A DNA stretch of 64,000 nt, from positions 558,001 to 622,000 of the forward strand of contig NZ_JBNAFU010000001.1 in assembly GCF_049800835.1 (NCBI RefSeq). Direction: 5' to 3'. The translations under genes and the position numbers were made by a program. Numbering within the stretch: the first letter of the stretch is position 1; each line of letters starts with the position of its first letter. The notes below the pieces were generated by a model that saw only the letters and a list, made by a program, of their open reading frames with translations, made no database searches and was not told the origin of the DNA. The stretch comes from Dinoroseobacter sp049800835. GTDB taxonomy: Bacteria > Pseudomonadota > Alphaproteobacteria > Rhodobacterales > Rhodobacteraceae. Positions 26,623 through 35,654 of the stretch are shown piece by piece.

Positions 26623-27357
26623 TCACGCCACGTTGCGCCCGTCAAGCGAGATGAGACCCGCCCCCACGCCGCGGATCGCCGCCGTGGTGCGGTCCGAGAC
26701 GTCCAGCTTGCCATAGATGCGGCGAACCAGCGTGTCGACCGTGTGCGGGGACACCCCCAGGATATCGGCAATGACGCTGTTGGATTTGCCGCGCGCGATC
26801 CAGGACAAAACCTCGCGTTCGCGCTGGGTCAGGGCCTTCTGATCGCGCAACGGAACCAGTTCGCAATAGCGCAGATGGGCGAATTGCGCGGCGAATTGCA
26901 ACTCATGCACCTGCCAGGAACTCAGCGCGGTCGCCTCTGGCGTGAAGCCGAGGCCCACATAGCCGTTGCGCATGCTGGGGCCGAACACCTGCAACGCCAG
27001 CCCGTCGCCAAGGTTCTGCTTGGCCAACCGGTTCAGAAAGGCCTGCTCGGGCTTTGTGATCTTCGCAAGGCTGGCGACTTCGGACCATTTGAAGGGGCGC
27101 GTCGCGCGCGCGGCGAGATCGGGGATCGGATCGACGAGGTAGAGCTGCTCGCCGATATATTCGCGTACCCAGTCCTGCGGAAAGCCGCGCGACAACACCT
27201 CGGTCGTGACCTCGCCCGCGCCGCCGATGCCCTGCATGTGATGGTAGCTGACCCGGTCAATGCCGAATGTGTGGACATACGGAAGCACCACGTCCCACAT
27301 CGCCACGGGCGTTGGGGCCTTACTGATCCCGGAAATATAGGACTCGAGCGCTGACAA
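26623..27357 (-). CDS. LuxR-family autoinducer-binding regulator (solo)
   Basis: This 244-residue regulator has an N-terminal autoinducer-binding domain (residues about 15-165) with conserved positions REYIGEQLYLVDP and RPFKWSEV, and a C-terminal GerE-type HTH: LTQREREVLSWIARGKSNSV then HTVDTLVRRIYGKLDVSDR. It should sense an acyl-homoserine lactone or a related signal. The start is a TTG at 27357 with GGGG about 7 bases upstream; no upstream ATG fits. No luxI synthase occurs in the window. It is divergent from the SGNH hydrolase gene across 138 bases, which may be its target. Confidence 0.88.
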   Translation of the reverse strand: MSALESYISGISKAPTPVAMWDVVLPYVHTFGIDRVSYHHMQGIGGAGEVTTEVLSRGFPQDWVREYIGEQLYLVDPIPDLAARATRPFKWSEVASLAKITKPEQAFLNRLAKQNLGDGLALQVFGPSMRNGYVGLGFTPEATALSSWQVHELQFAAQFAHLRYCELVPLRDQKALTQREREVLSWIARGKSNSVIADILGVSPHTVDTLVRRIYGKLDVSDRTTAAIRGVGAGLISLDGRNVA

Positions 27358-27495
27358 ATGCGGACCCCGGTTGGAACATCGCCGAAATAGGGACGACAGG
27401 TTGACCCGATTAGGCCCTCAGAGTGCCGTTGCGTCAACCTAAAGGATATCGTATCGCCGCGATCGCAACCGGTTGAGCAGTCACAGGACGAGCAT

Positions 27496-28409
27496 TTGAA
27501 GAGTATTCACAAAGGCTTCCGGCGCGCGGCGATGGCGGGTGCGGCCTGCCTGATCGCGCTGGAACTGACCTTGCGGTTTGCCGTCGGGCTGGGCGATCCG
27601 GTGCTGGCGCGACTGGATGAAACGGTGGAGTATCTGCCCCTGCCCGGCGACTATAGGCGTTTTGGCAACCGGACGCGGATCAACGCGCAGGGGCTGCGCG
27701 CGCCGGATCTGGCCGCCACTGGCCCGGCGGCGCGGCTGCTCGTACTGGGCGACAGCGTGATCTACGGAAACCACTTCATCGACCAGTCGGACATCGTGAC
27801 GGCGCATCTGACCGCGCGGGATGCCTGCGATCTGCCGGTTCTGCCGATTGCCGCATCGAGTTGGGGACCGGTCAATCAGGCGGCTTATCTGGCCGCGCAG
27901 GGCACGTTCGGCGCGCGCGCAGCGCTGATTGTCTTATCGGCCCATGACCTGTTCGATATCCCGACGCGGTCGGGACGCGTGGCGCCCTACAGGCTGCGCC
28001 CGAGCCTGACAGCCACGGGCGACGCGCTGCGCGCCGTGCGCGAACGGCACCCACCCCCTGCCCCGGCGGATTTCCCGAATGCAGAAACCCGCGCCGAGAT
28101 GACGCTGGACGCGCTGGACCGGATGCTGGGGCAGATGCGTGGCGACGGCATGAGGGTCGCGCTTGTCTATCATCCGACCCTGCCGGAATGGGATGCGGGC
28201 GCGCGCCCGGCAGCAGGTCATTTCGCCGCGTGGGCAGCGGATCGGCGCGTGCCGTTCGTTTCTCTTCTGGACACCATGGCGCGCCCCGGCCCCGGTGCGT
28301 ACCGAGACGCAATCCACCCCGCGCCAGACGGGGCAAGGGCAGTGGCGGATGCCTTGTGGGATATCGCGGAGCCACTCTTGCCGGTTTGCGAGATCGCTTC
28401 GGAAAAGCG

Positions 28410-28419
<10 letters not shown>
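27496..28419 (+). CDS. SGNH/GDSL-type hydrolase, membrane-anchored or secreted
   Basis: This 307-residue protein has a basic N-terminus and hydrophobic segment (FRRAAMAGAACLIALELTLR), then the SGNH block I motif LLVLGDSVIYGNHF with the nucleophile Ser and a C-terminal DAIHPAPDG carrying the Asp/His pair. A mid-region AASSWGPVNQAAYLAAQG gives the block II Gly region. It probably acts on acylated sugars or cell-wall esters, as in O-acetyl modification of exopolysaccharide. The start is a TTG at 27496 with CAGGACG before it. Its stop codon lies inside the convergent tRNA-Val gene (10-base overlap). Confidence 0.78.
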
Positions 28420-28485
<66 letters not shown>

Positions 28486-28826
28486 GCTGCCCGCCTCCTA
28501 GCGCAGCTTGGCCGGCGGGTGCAAGCGTGGTTTTTCGCATAGCCCATTGGAAACCGCAAAAATGGTGACCCGGGCCATGTCGGCGCGCCCGCCGCAACTT
28601 GCCGCACCACTGGCCCTGTGCAGGCCGAAGACTGCATATCCACCGATCAGGTAATTTATACATTCAATATCATATACTTAATGAAGTATTCTCAAGTTTT
28701 ATCTCAGTGTGATCGCAGCGCACGTCGGCACGCAATTCGCGCTGCAGGACCGGGCCGTGGTTTGATGTGCGCCGTCAGACCGGCTAAGACCGGAGGGGAT
28801 CAGGCACTTGCGACTGAAAGGCCCCG
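28486..28826 (+). other. 341-base intergenic region with an AT-rich promoter-like island
   Basis: No gene is convincing here. From about 28650 to 28710 the sequence turns sharply AT-rich and contains the inverted repeat ATACTT-AATG-AAGTAT (28674-28689). It precedes the first polysaccharide-type gene at 28827 and probably holds its promoter and an operator. Confidence 0.5.
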
Positions 28827-30125
28827 ATGTCGTTTAAGGATACAGCTATCTTTGTGCTCGCGGGCGCGGCCTCCCACGTGTGCGCGCCTTTTTCTTCGCG
28901 CACGGCCCGGCGGTTCAAAAGCTCTGCCGACAAGCGCGACCCACGGCGCCGCGACAGCACGCCCGCCATCGACGCGACGCCGGTCGGCTTGGACGCAACG
29001 CGGGCCGTTCAAGGCACACACGAGTTCGTACCGTATGCTCCGCCTGCTGCAAGCACCCCGGCCGTCCGTCTTATCGCACATTACCTGCCGCAGTTTCATC
29101 CGTTCGCGGAGAACGACGCGTGGTGGGGCAAGGGGTTTACCGAGTGGACCAACGTCGGCAAGGCGGTGCCGAACTTCCCGGGCCATTACCAGCCACACTG
29201 CCCGATCCATCTGGGGTATTACGACCTGCGAATTCCGGAGGTCATGGAAGAACAGGCCAAGATTGCACGTGAGTACGGGATCGGTGGGTTTTCCTATTAT
29301 TTCTACTGGTTTGGCGGCAAGACCTTGATGGAGAAGCCCCTGCGGATGATGCTGGAGAACCCGGTGGTCGACATGCCCTTCTGCCTGATCTGGGCGAACG
29401 AGAGCTGGACGCGACGGTGGGCCGGGCGCGCGCAGGAGGTTCTGATGGCACAGGAGTATTCCATCGAGGATGCGCAGGCCCTCGTGCGGCACCTCAAGGA
29501 TTACATGGACGATCCGCGGTATATCCGGATCGATGGCAGACCGGTGCTGGTGATCTACCGCGCGGACATCATCCCGGATGTTGCCGGGATGGCGCAGGCC
29601 ATGCGGGCAGAGGCCGAGGCACAGGGTTTCGCGGGACTGTACCTGATCGCAGCCCAGAGCTTCGACGTCGGCGCGCCGGAAAAGATCGGGTTCGATGCCG
29701 CGATGGAATTCCCGCCCCACCAGATCAAACGCAAGGACATCACCGACACGATGGGGGTCACGAACCCTGATTTCACCGGCGCGATCCTCGACTACGACGT
29801 GGTTGTTCAGGCCGCACTGGAGAAGCCGGAGCCCGACTACAAGCTGTTCCGGTCGGCAACGCTGTCGTGGGACAACACCGCACGCAACCAGAATGCCCCG
29901 CGCATTCTGGCGAAATTCTCGCTGGACCGGTACAGGCAATGGCTGAGCCACCTGTGCCAGAACGTTCTGAAACGGGACAAGTATGGACCGGACGAGAAAA
30001 TCGTGTTCATCAACGCCTGGAACGAGTGGGCCGAGGGCACCCATCTGGAACCGGATCGGAAATTCGGCTTCGGCTATCTTGCCGCAACGCATGAAGCCGT
30101 GCCAAAGACCACCGAGATGACGTGA
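28827..30125 (+). CDS. WbsX-type (GH99-like) glycan protein
   Basis: This 432-residue protein has an N-terminal region of about 85 residues, low in conserved motifs, then a WbsX/GH99-like domain: RLIAHYLPQFHPFAENDAWW, GKGFTEWTNVGKAVPNFPGH, CLIWANESWTRRW, and the terminal FINAWNEWAEGTHLEPD. The family accompanies O-antigen and capsule loci and has a TIM-barrel fold; whether it transfers or hydrolyses sugars is unsettled. The next gene carries a closely similar domain, so the two probably arose by duplication. The start ATG follows GAAAGG. Confidence 0.82.
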   Translation: MSFKDTAIFVLAGAASHVCAPFSSRTARRFKSSADKRDPRRRDSTPAIDATPVGLDATRAVQGTHEFVPYAPPAASTPAVRLIAHYLPQFHPFAENDAWWGKGFTEWTNVGKAVPNFPGHYQPHCPIHLGYYDLRIPEVMEEQAKIAREYGIGGFSYYFYWFGGKTLMEKPLRMMLENPVVDMPFCLIWANESWTRRWAGRAQEVLMAQEYSIEDAQALVRHLKDYMDDPRYIRIDGRPVLVIYRADIIPDVAGMAQAMRAEAEAQGFAGLYLIAAQSFDVGAPEKIGFDAAMEFPPHQIKRKDITDTMGVTNPDFTGAILDYDVVVQAALEKPEPDYKLFRSATLSWDNTARNQNAPRILAKFSLDRYRQWLSHLCQNVLKRDKYGPDEKIVFINAWNEWAEGTHLEPDRKFGFGYLAATHEAVPKTTEMT

Positions 30126-30204
30126 CACCAAGACAGACCCATCACGCGCGGGCGCGGCCGCGCCCTCCCTTTCCCACAACACTCACGCAAGAAAGCCATT
30201 ATCC

Positions 30205-33147
30205 ATGACCAAGGACGGTGTCGGAAAACCGGCAGACCTGATCCCCGACGGGGAACGCTACCTGCCGCAGTTTCAGGGCACCATCGAACTGGAGCACCTG
30301 CATCGCTATCAACTCGCGCGGCGGCTGGCTTCGGGGTTGGACGTGCTCGACATCGCCTGCGGCGAAGGCTACGGGTCGGAAATTCTGTCGGCGAGTGCAA
30401 AATCCGTCATGGGCGTCGATATCAGCGCCGATGCGGTGGCTCATGCCAAGTATCACTACCGCGCCCCGAACCTCTATTTCCGGCAAGGCAGCGCGACGGA
30501 TATTCCCGTTCCGGATGCATCGGTGGACATGGTCGTGTCGTTCGAGACGATCGAGCATCTGGAAGAGCATGACCGCATGATGCAGGAGTTGCGGCGCGTG
30601 TTGCGACCGGGCGGATTGCTGATGATTTCCAGCCCGAACAAGCTCGAATATTCGGACAAGCCGAAATACGACAACCCGTTTCACGTCAAGGAACTTTATA
30701 CCGAAGAGTTCGTCGCGCTGGTTGGCGGGTACTTCAAGAACATCTCGCACTACGGGCAAAGGCTGAGTGCTGCGTCGCTGATCGCCAACACGGAAAACGC
30801 GCCGTTCCAGGTGTTCGCCGGAGGCGGCGTGCGCGACGGGGTGCCGAATGCCCGCTATGATCTGGTGCTGGCCTCGGATGGCGACCTGCCGAAGCTGCCC
30901 AATTCTGCCTATGAAATCCCGGGCAGTCCGCTGGAACCCTACGCGGCAGAGGTCACGCTGCAAGACCTGGAAAAGTCCTTCGACGAACTCGACAACGCGC
31001 GCGCTACCTCAAACGACATGGCCGCGCAGATCGAAAGCCTGATGGACTACATTCGCCAAGTCACGGAAACGGCCAACTTTGTCCTGCAAGACAAGTGGTG
31101 GCGCCGCACCAGACCGCTGCGCAGGATTTCGAACAGCCTTCGCAAGCGCAAGGGAAAACCCAAGAAGGTCTGGCCAGAGAAAATCGAAACGCCCGAGTTT
31201 GTCGACGGCAAACTGGTCGAAGGCATGACCGCCCGGGCCGGAACGGAATGGCCTGGCTACTCCGAAATCGATGGCGTTATCCCGCCCTTTGGGCGCTACG
31301 GCAATGGTCCGGATGTGCCGGTCGTCAAGTATTCTGACGTGAGCGAAGGTTTCGTCGAGCATATCCCGCACGACACGCTGGACACGGTGGTCAAGACCAT
31401 TGCGTTCTACCTGCCGCAATATCATCCGTTCCCGGAGAACGATGCGTGGTGGGGCAAGGGCTTTACCGAGTGGACCAATGTCGGCAAGGCACGACCGCTT
31501 TTCCCCGGCCACCACCAGCCGCATTGCCCGATCCACCTTGGATATTATGACTTGCGCGTGCCCGAAGTTATGGAGGAACAGGCGCGGCTTGCACGGAATT
31601 ACGGCGTGTCCGGCTTTGCCTATTACTTCTACTGGTTTGCTGGAAAGCTGCTCATGGAGACACCGCTGGAGCAGATGCTGGCCAACCCGAAAATGGACCT
31701 GCCGTTCTGCATGATCTGGGCGAACGAGAACTGGACACGCCGCTGGGATGGCCTGGATCAGGAGGTTCTGATCGCGCAGGACCACTCGCTGGCGGACTCG
31801 CGCGCGATGCTGGAATACCTGCGGCAATACATGGAGGACCCGCGCTATATTCGTGTGAACGGCAAGCCCCTGTTCATCGTGTACCGCGCGCACCTGATCC
31901 CGGAGTTCAAGGAAACAGTGGAGATGTGGCGCGCGGCGGCCGAGGAAATGGGTCTTGGTGGGCTCTATGTCGTGTCTGCACAGACGTCCGATACCGGCAC
32001 ACCAGAGGCGCTTGGGCTGGACGCATTGCTCCAGTTTCCGCCGCATGCCATCGACGCCAAGAACGTGACCGAATTCGTGGACGACCTCGAGCAGGGGTTC
32101 AACGGGGGCGTCTACGATTACGACGATCTGACGGCGAAGGAAGTGTGCCGAAAAACCTCCGATCATCTGGTGTTCCGCACCGCGATGATGTCGTGGGACA
32201 ACACGGCGCGTCGGGGTCTGAGTGCCTCGGTTTTCACGAATTTCAGCGTAACGCGCTACAACCAGTGGCTGGCCGCGAATGTGGAGCATGCGGCCAAGGA
32301 TCCCGACCGATCCGACGATGAGCGGCTGGTCTTCGTGAATGCCTGGAACGAGTGGGCGGAGGGCACGCATCTGGAACCGGATCAGAAGCATGGCTACGGA
32401 TACCTTGAGGCCACGCACAAGGTGATGGCGAATTACGACGTGGCAGCGGGGCCCTTCCTGCGGCCCGACATACCCGATCAGACCGAAGCCAACTACGCTG
32501 TCGTGGCCCATATCCACTACCCCGACACCTGGGCCGAGGTGCAGGCGCTGATCGAGGCTCTGCCAACCGGGTCGGTGGATGTCTACGCAACAGCGACGTC
32601 GCTTGAAACTGCGCAGATGATCTCGGCCGCGATGCCGTCCGCATATGTGGAGTTGGTCGACAACCGGGGGCGCGACGTCCGGCCGTTCCTGATGACGATG
32701 CAACGGATCGCGCATCTGAACTACCGCGCCGTATGCAAGGTACATGGCAAGAAGTCGGTCTACCGCACCGATGGCGACAAGATCCGAAAATCAACGCTGA
32801 GCGCATTGATCGACCCTTCGGCAATGGACGCCTTCGATGCGGACCCCGGGTTGGGCATGCTTGCGACGGCGAAATCCGTGATCCGCCATGACAAGCGCAA
32901 TATGGCGAATAACCGCGCCAACGTGGACGCCTTGGCCCAGGAGATGGGGTTCAGGTTCCGCAATGACCGGTTCGTGGCGGGGACGATGTTCTGGGTCGAT
33001 CCGGCGGCGATTGCCCCGCTCCTGAAACTGAGTGTGCAGGATTTCGACGTCGAACGCGGTCTGGCCGATGGGACCCGCGCCCATGCGATTGAACGCGTTC
33101 TGGTCAATCTGGTCGAACACACTGGCTACAAACTCAAGGCGCTCTGA
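30205..33147 (+). CDS. Three-domain protein: methyltransferase, WbsX and RgpF-like
   Basis: This 980-residue protein fuses three parts. Residues about 45-160 form an SAM methyltransferase (LDIACGEGYGSEILSA, VMGVDISADAV, FETIEHLEEHD, VLRPGGLLMIS). A linker with a probable coiled coil (about 250-290) and a basic stretch follow. Residues about 398-742 are a WbsX/GH99-like domain (FYLPQYHPFPENDAWW, CMIWANENWTRRW, FVNAWNEWAEGTHLEPD). Residues about 763-980 match the start of rhamnan synthesis RgpF-type domains (VVAHIHYPDTWAEV, VELVDNRGRDVRPF, VCKVHGKKS). The set suggests one polypeptide that assembles and methylates a surface glycan. It is co-directional with the preceding WbsX gene. Confidence 0.83.
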   Translation: MTKDGVGKPADLIPDGERYLPQFQGTIELEHLHRYQLARRLASGLDVLDIACGEGYGSEILSASAKSVMGVDISADAVAHAKYHYRAPNLYFRQGSATDIPVPDASVDMVVSFETIEHLEEHDRMMQELRRVLRPGGLLMISSPNKLEYSDKPKYDNPFHVKELYTEEFVALVGGYFKNISHYGQRLSAASLIANTENAPFQVFAGGGVRDGVPNARYDLVLASDGDLPKLPNSAYEIPGSPLEPYAAEVTLQDLEKSFDELDNARATSNDMAAQIESLMDYIRQVTETANFVLQDKWWRRTRPLRRISNSLRKRKGKPKKVWPEKIETPEFVDGKLVEGMTARAGTEWPGYSEIDGVIPPFGRYGNGPDVPVVKYSDVSEGFVEHIPHDTLDTVVKTIAFYLPQYHPFPENDAWWGKGFTEWTNVGKARPLFPGHHQPHCPIHLGYYDLRVPEVMEEQARLARNYGVSGFAYYFYWFAGKLLMETPLEQMLANPKMDLPFCMIWANENWTRRWDGLDQEVLIAQDHSLADSRAMLEYLRQYMEDPRYIRVNGKPLFIVYRAHLIPEFKETVEMWRAAAEEMGLGGLYVVSAQTSDTGTPEALGLDALLQFPPHAIDAKNVTEFVDDLEQGFNGGVYDYDDLTAKEVCRKTSDHLVFRTAMMSWDNTARRGLSASVFTNFSVTRYNQWLAANVEHAAKDPDRSDDERLVFVNAWNEWAEGTHLEPDQKHGYGYLEATHKVMANYDVAAGPFLRPDIPDQTEANYAVVAHIHYPDTWAEVQALIEALPTGSVDVYATATSLETAQMISAAMPSAYVELVDNRGRDVRPFLMTMQRIAHLNYRAVCKVHGKKSVYRTDGDKIRKSTLSALIDPSAMDAFDADPGLGMLATAKSVIRHDKRNMANNRANVDALAQEMGFRFRNDRFVAGTMFWVDPAAIAPLLKLSVQDFDVERGLADGTRAHAIERVLVNLVEHTGYKLKAL

Positions 33148-33168
33148 CGCGGCCCCGCGCAAACTGGC

Positions 33169-33858
33169 CTAGGCAGGGGGTTTGCGCCCCATCAACGCGT
33201 GCGCCGCGGGATACGACACGACATGCATTCCGATCTCGGTGAACCCGGCGCGCGCGAGGTGCGTCCAGGCATCCGCCCCGTATTCGGTGTGCACGATATA
33301 GTCGGCGCGCCCCATCGACGGATCGCCGTGATAGCTGGGCGGCATGCCAGCCCGTGACCGCGTCAGCCGCTCCACCACCATGGGCACGGTATAACAGAGC
33401 CACCCGCCGGGCCGCAGGACCCGCATGCACTGGCGCAATCCGTAGAGCGGATTGGGCACGTGTTCCAAGGTGTCCGAATGCAGGATCACATCGAAACTGT
33501 CATCGGTATAGGGCAGGTTCTGGAGATCCACCTCTGGGTAGTCGCCCCGGGTGTAGTTCGGCAGCCCGGCCAGCACATCCGAGATCACCTCCGCCCCGTT
33601 CACGTCGAGGATCGTGGCCTCAATCTGGCTTTCGACAAGATCCTTGACCGTTTGCCGGGTTCCCAAAGCCGCGCGGAGCGCGTTGCCAAGCGCGATATGG
33701 CGCAGGCTGCCGTGGCAGGCGATGCACCGCTCCCCCTGCTGGCGGTCGATATAGTCGACCTCGTTCGGGGCAAGACCCCATTCCGCGATCAGTGCCGGCC
33801 AGAGCACGCGGTTGCTTTCGAACGTCTGCCCACCGCAAATCGAGCATGTCACATGCAT
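33169..33858 (-). CDS. Zinc-ribbon SAM-dependent methyltransferase
   Basis: This 229-residue protein starts with a zinc-ribbon-like Cys pattern (CSIC near residue 5 and CIAC near residue 47) and continues as a class I methyltransferase: ILDVNGAEVISDVLAG, then VILHSDTLEHVPNPLYGLRQ and MRVLRPGGWLCYTVP. The motif I region is degenerate compared with D-x-G-x-G. It begins 2 bases after the stop of another methyltransferase of similar layout. The target may be a sugar of the nearby polysaccharide; that is inference. Confidence 0.75.
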   Translation of the reverse strand: MHVTCSICGGQTFESNRVLWPALIAEWGLAPNEVDYIDRQQGERCIACHGSLRHIALGNALRAALGTRQTVKDLVESQIEATILDVNGAEVISDVLAGLPNYTRGDYPEVDLQNLPYTDDSFDVILHSDTLEHVPNPLYGLRQCMRVLRPGGWLCYTVPMVVERLTRSRAGMPPSYHGDPSMGRADYIVHTEYGADAWTHLARAGFTEIGMHVVSYPAAHALMGRKPPA

Positions 33859-33860
33859 GG

Positions 33861-34640
33861 CTAGGTTCCTTTTGCGAAGATACGCTTCAGTTTCGAGCGC
33901 TGTTCGACGGGCTGCGCGGCCAAGGCGTCATTCCGACCGTATTTGGTCACGACGAATACCTCCCGAAACTTTCCGATCACGCCGAGTCTGGGGTCATTCA
34001 GGGTAACCATGTTAACCCCGCATCCGGGCGCCCAACCCTGAATAAGCTCTGCAAAATCAGACCCATAGTGAAAGGTCACCAACGCGCCTTCGTCATTGAT
34101 CGGGTTGCCGTGATATTCCGGCTCCGCCAGATGCTCCACCCCGGTGTCGGTATAGCGGGCGCGGCGCTCGGTCTTGAGCTTTCCCTCGTAGACCGGCGTG
34201 GTGAAAATCATCATGCCGCCCGGCTTGAGCGTGCGCTCCATCTCGCGAAAGCAGAGTTCGGGCTCGTTCACATGCTCCAGCACGTCCAGATGACAATGCA
34301 GGTCAAAACTTTCGTCCGCAAAGGTCATGCATTCAAGGTTCTCGCATCGGAAGCCGTTATGCATTTCCCCCAAGGCGGCTTCGGGATAGAAATGTGTGCC
34401 GACATAGCCTTCCGCCTGTCGCATCATGATGCCCGAAATCGATCTGTCGACGGGAGAGCTTTCGTGCAGCTTGACCGCGCGCCAGTTCGGCGCAAACGTG
34501 TTCAGACACCACGCGAAGGCGCGTTCGCGCGGGATCGACTTGCAGTGATCGCAGAGCAGGCCATCTCGGAACCAGTCGGTCTTACTCCGGTATGTGGTGG
34601 ATTTCTGGCAGACTGGACACTGTCCGTCGAATACATACAT
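33861..34640 (-). CDS. Zinc-ribbon SAM-dependent methyltransferase
   Basis: This protein of about 259 residues begins MYVFDGQCPVCQ, with a second CDHC pair near residue 33, giving a zinc ribbon. The methyltransferase part has FDLHCHLDVLEHVNEPELCF and MERTLKPGGMMIFTTPVYEG. Motif I is replaced by VKLHESSPVDRSISG, so cofactor binding is unusual. I placed the start at the ATG at 34640; longer readings add Arg-rich sequence without family character. It is the first gene of a two-gene minus-strand operon and faces away from the phosphatase gene at 34836. Confidence 0.72.
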   Translation of the reverse strand: MYVFDGQCPVCQKSTTYRSKTDWFRDGLLCDHCKSIPRERAFAWCLNTFAPNWRAVKLHESSPVDRSISGIMMRQAEGYVGTHFYPEAALGEMHNGFRCENLECMTFADESFDLHCHLDVLEHVNEPELCFREMERTLKPGGMMIFTTPVYEGKLKTERRARYTDTGVEHLAEPEYHGNPINDEGALVTFHYGSDFAELIQGWAPGCGVNMVTLNDPRLGVIGKFREVFVVTKYGRNDALAAQPVEQRSKLKRIFAKGT

Positions 34641-34835
34641 GCCGGGCTCGTACCGTTGCGTCAGGTGGGGCGGTCTCAGGCGCGCAGTACGCCCCGTCTG
34701 CAGCGCGCTGTCAACGCGATGGACATTCGGGCGGCGCCAGCCTGTGCAGACCAGCGGTATCTGTCCCGGGAAGGCAACACACCGGGGACCAAGTTTCGCC
34801 TTGGCACCGATGCGGGCCACCGCTAGGCGTGAGGC

Positions 34836-35654
34836 ATGCACAAGGATCCTGCTCAAGCCCCGCCGCTGATCGTCTTCACCGATCTTGATGGCACGCTTCT
34901 TGACCATGACAGCTATTCCTTCGCCCCGGCCCGCCCGGCGCTGGCGGCATTGGCAAAACTTGGCGCGCCGGTTATTCTGGCGAGTTCCAAGACGGCTGCC
35001 GAAATCGCACGGTTGCGGGAGGCGCTAGGGCTGTCGGCGTACCCCGCGATTGTCGAAAACGGCACCGGAGTGCTGGCCGCCCATGCCGCGCCCGACGCAG
35101 ATACCGCCGCCTACGCGCGCCTGCGGGAGGCGTTGGAGACCGTTCCAGCGCACTTGCGCGCCTGTTATCGCGGGTTCGGGGATCTGAGCGTGGCGGAAGT
35201 CGCCGCGACCACCGGCCTGCCGGTGGCCGAGGCAGACCTGGCCAAGACCCGCGCAGCCTCGGAACCGGGCATATGGACCGGCGACGCCGCCGGTCAGGCG
35301 GCGTTCCTTAAGGCGTTGCGCGTGCAAGGGGTGACGGCGCGGCGCGGCGGGCGGTTCCTGACCCTGTCGTTCGGCGGCACCAAGGCCGACCGCGTGGCCG
35401 AGATCACAGGGCAGTACGGCAAGCCGTTCAGCCTCGCACTCGGCGATGCGCCAAACGACGTGGAAATGCTGGAGACCGCCGATTTGGGCATCGTCATTGC
35501 AAATCCCCACGCGCCCCCCCTGCCCCCGCTGGCCACCGAGACGCAGGGGCGGATACGCCGCAGCGAGAAACCCGGCCCGGACGGTTGGAACGCGGAGGTT
35601 CTACGGGTACTGAAGGACCGGACGTACGAGAGGGGGGGCCGACCGAGTGGCTGA
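34836..35654 (+). CDS. HAD phosphatase of the mannosyl/glucosyl-3-phosphoglycerate phosphatase family
   Basis: This 272-residue HAD-IIB enzyme has the nucleophile motif VFTDLDGTLLDHD, motif II PVILASSKTAAE, the catalytic Lys in GGTKADRV, and motif IV LGDAPNDVEMLETAD. The SSKTAAEIARLREALGL segment is typical of mannosyl-3-phosphoglycerate phosphatases. Its stop overlaps the GT81-type gene start by 8 bases. With that synthase as partner, the likely substrate is glucosyl-3-phosphoglycerate, yielding glucosylglycerate, a compatible solute. Substrate preference (mannosyl or glucosyl) cannot be read from the sequence. Confidence 0.85.
   Translation: MHKDPAQAPPLIVFTDLDGTLLDHDSYSFAPARPALAALAKLGAPVILASSKTAAEIARLREALGLSAYPAIVENGTGVLAAHAAPDADTAAYARLREALETVPAHLRACYRGFGDLSVAEVAATTGLPVAEADLAKTRAASEPGIWTGDAAGQAAFLKALRVQGVTARRGGRFLTLSFGGTKADRVAEITGQYGKPFSLALGDAPNDVEMLETADLGIVIANPHAPPLPPLATETQGRIRRSEKPGPDGWNAEVLRVLKDRTYERGGRPSG

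Noticed and set aside
26551..27354. Plus-strand open frame of 267 codons opposite the LuxR regulator
   Set aside because: Composition is that of an antisense shadow; the minus strand has both LuxR domains intact.
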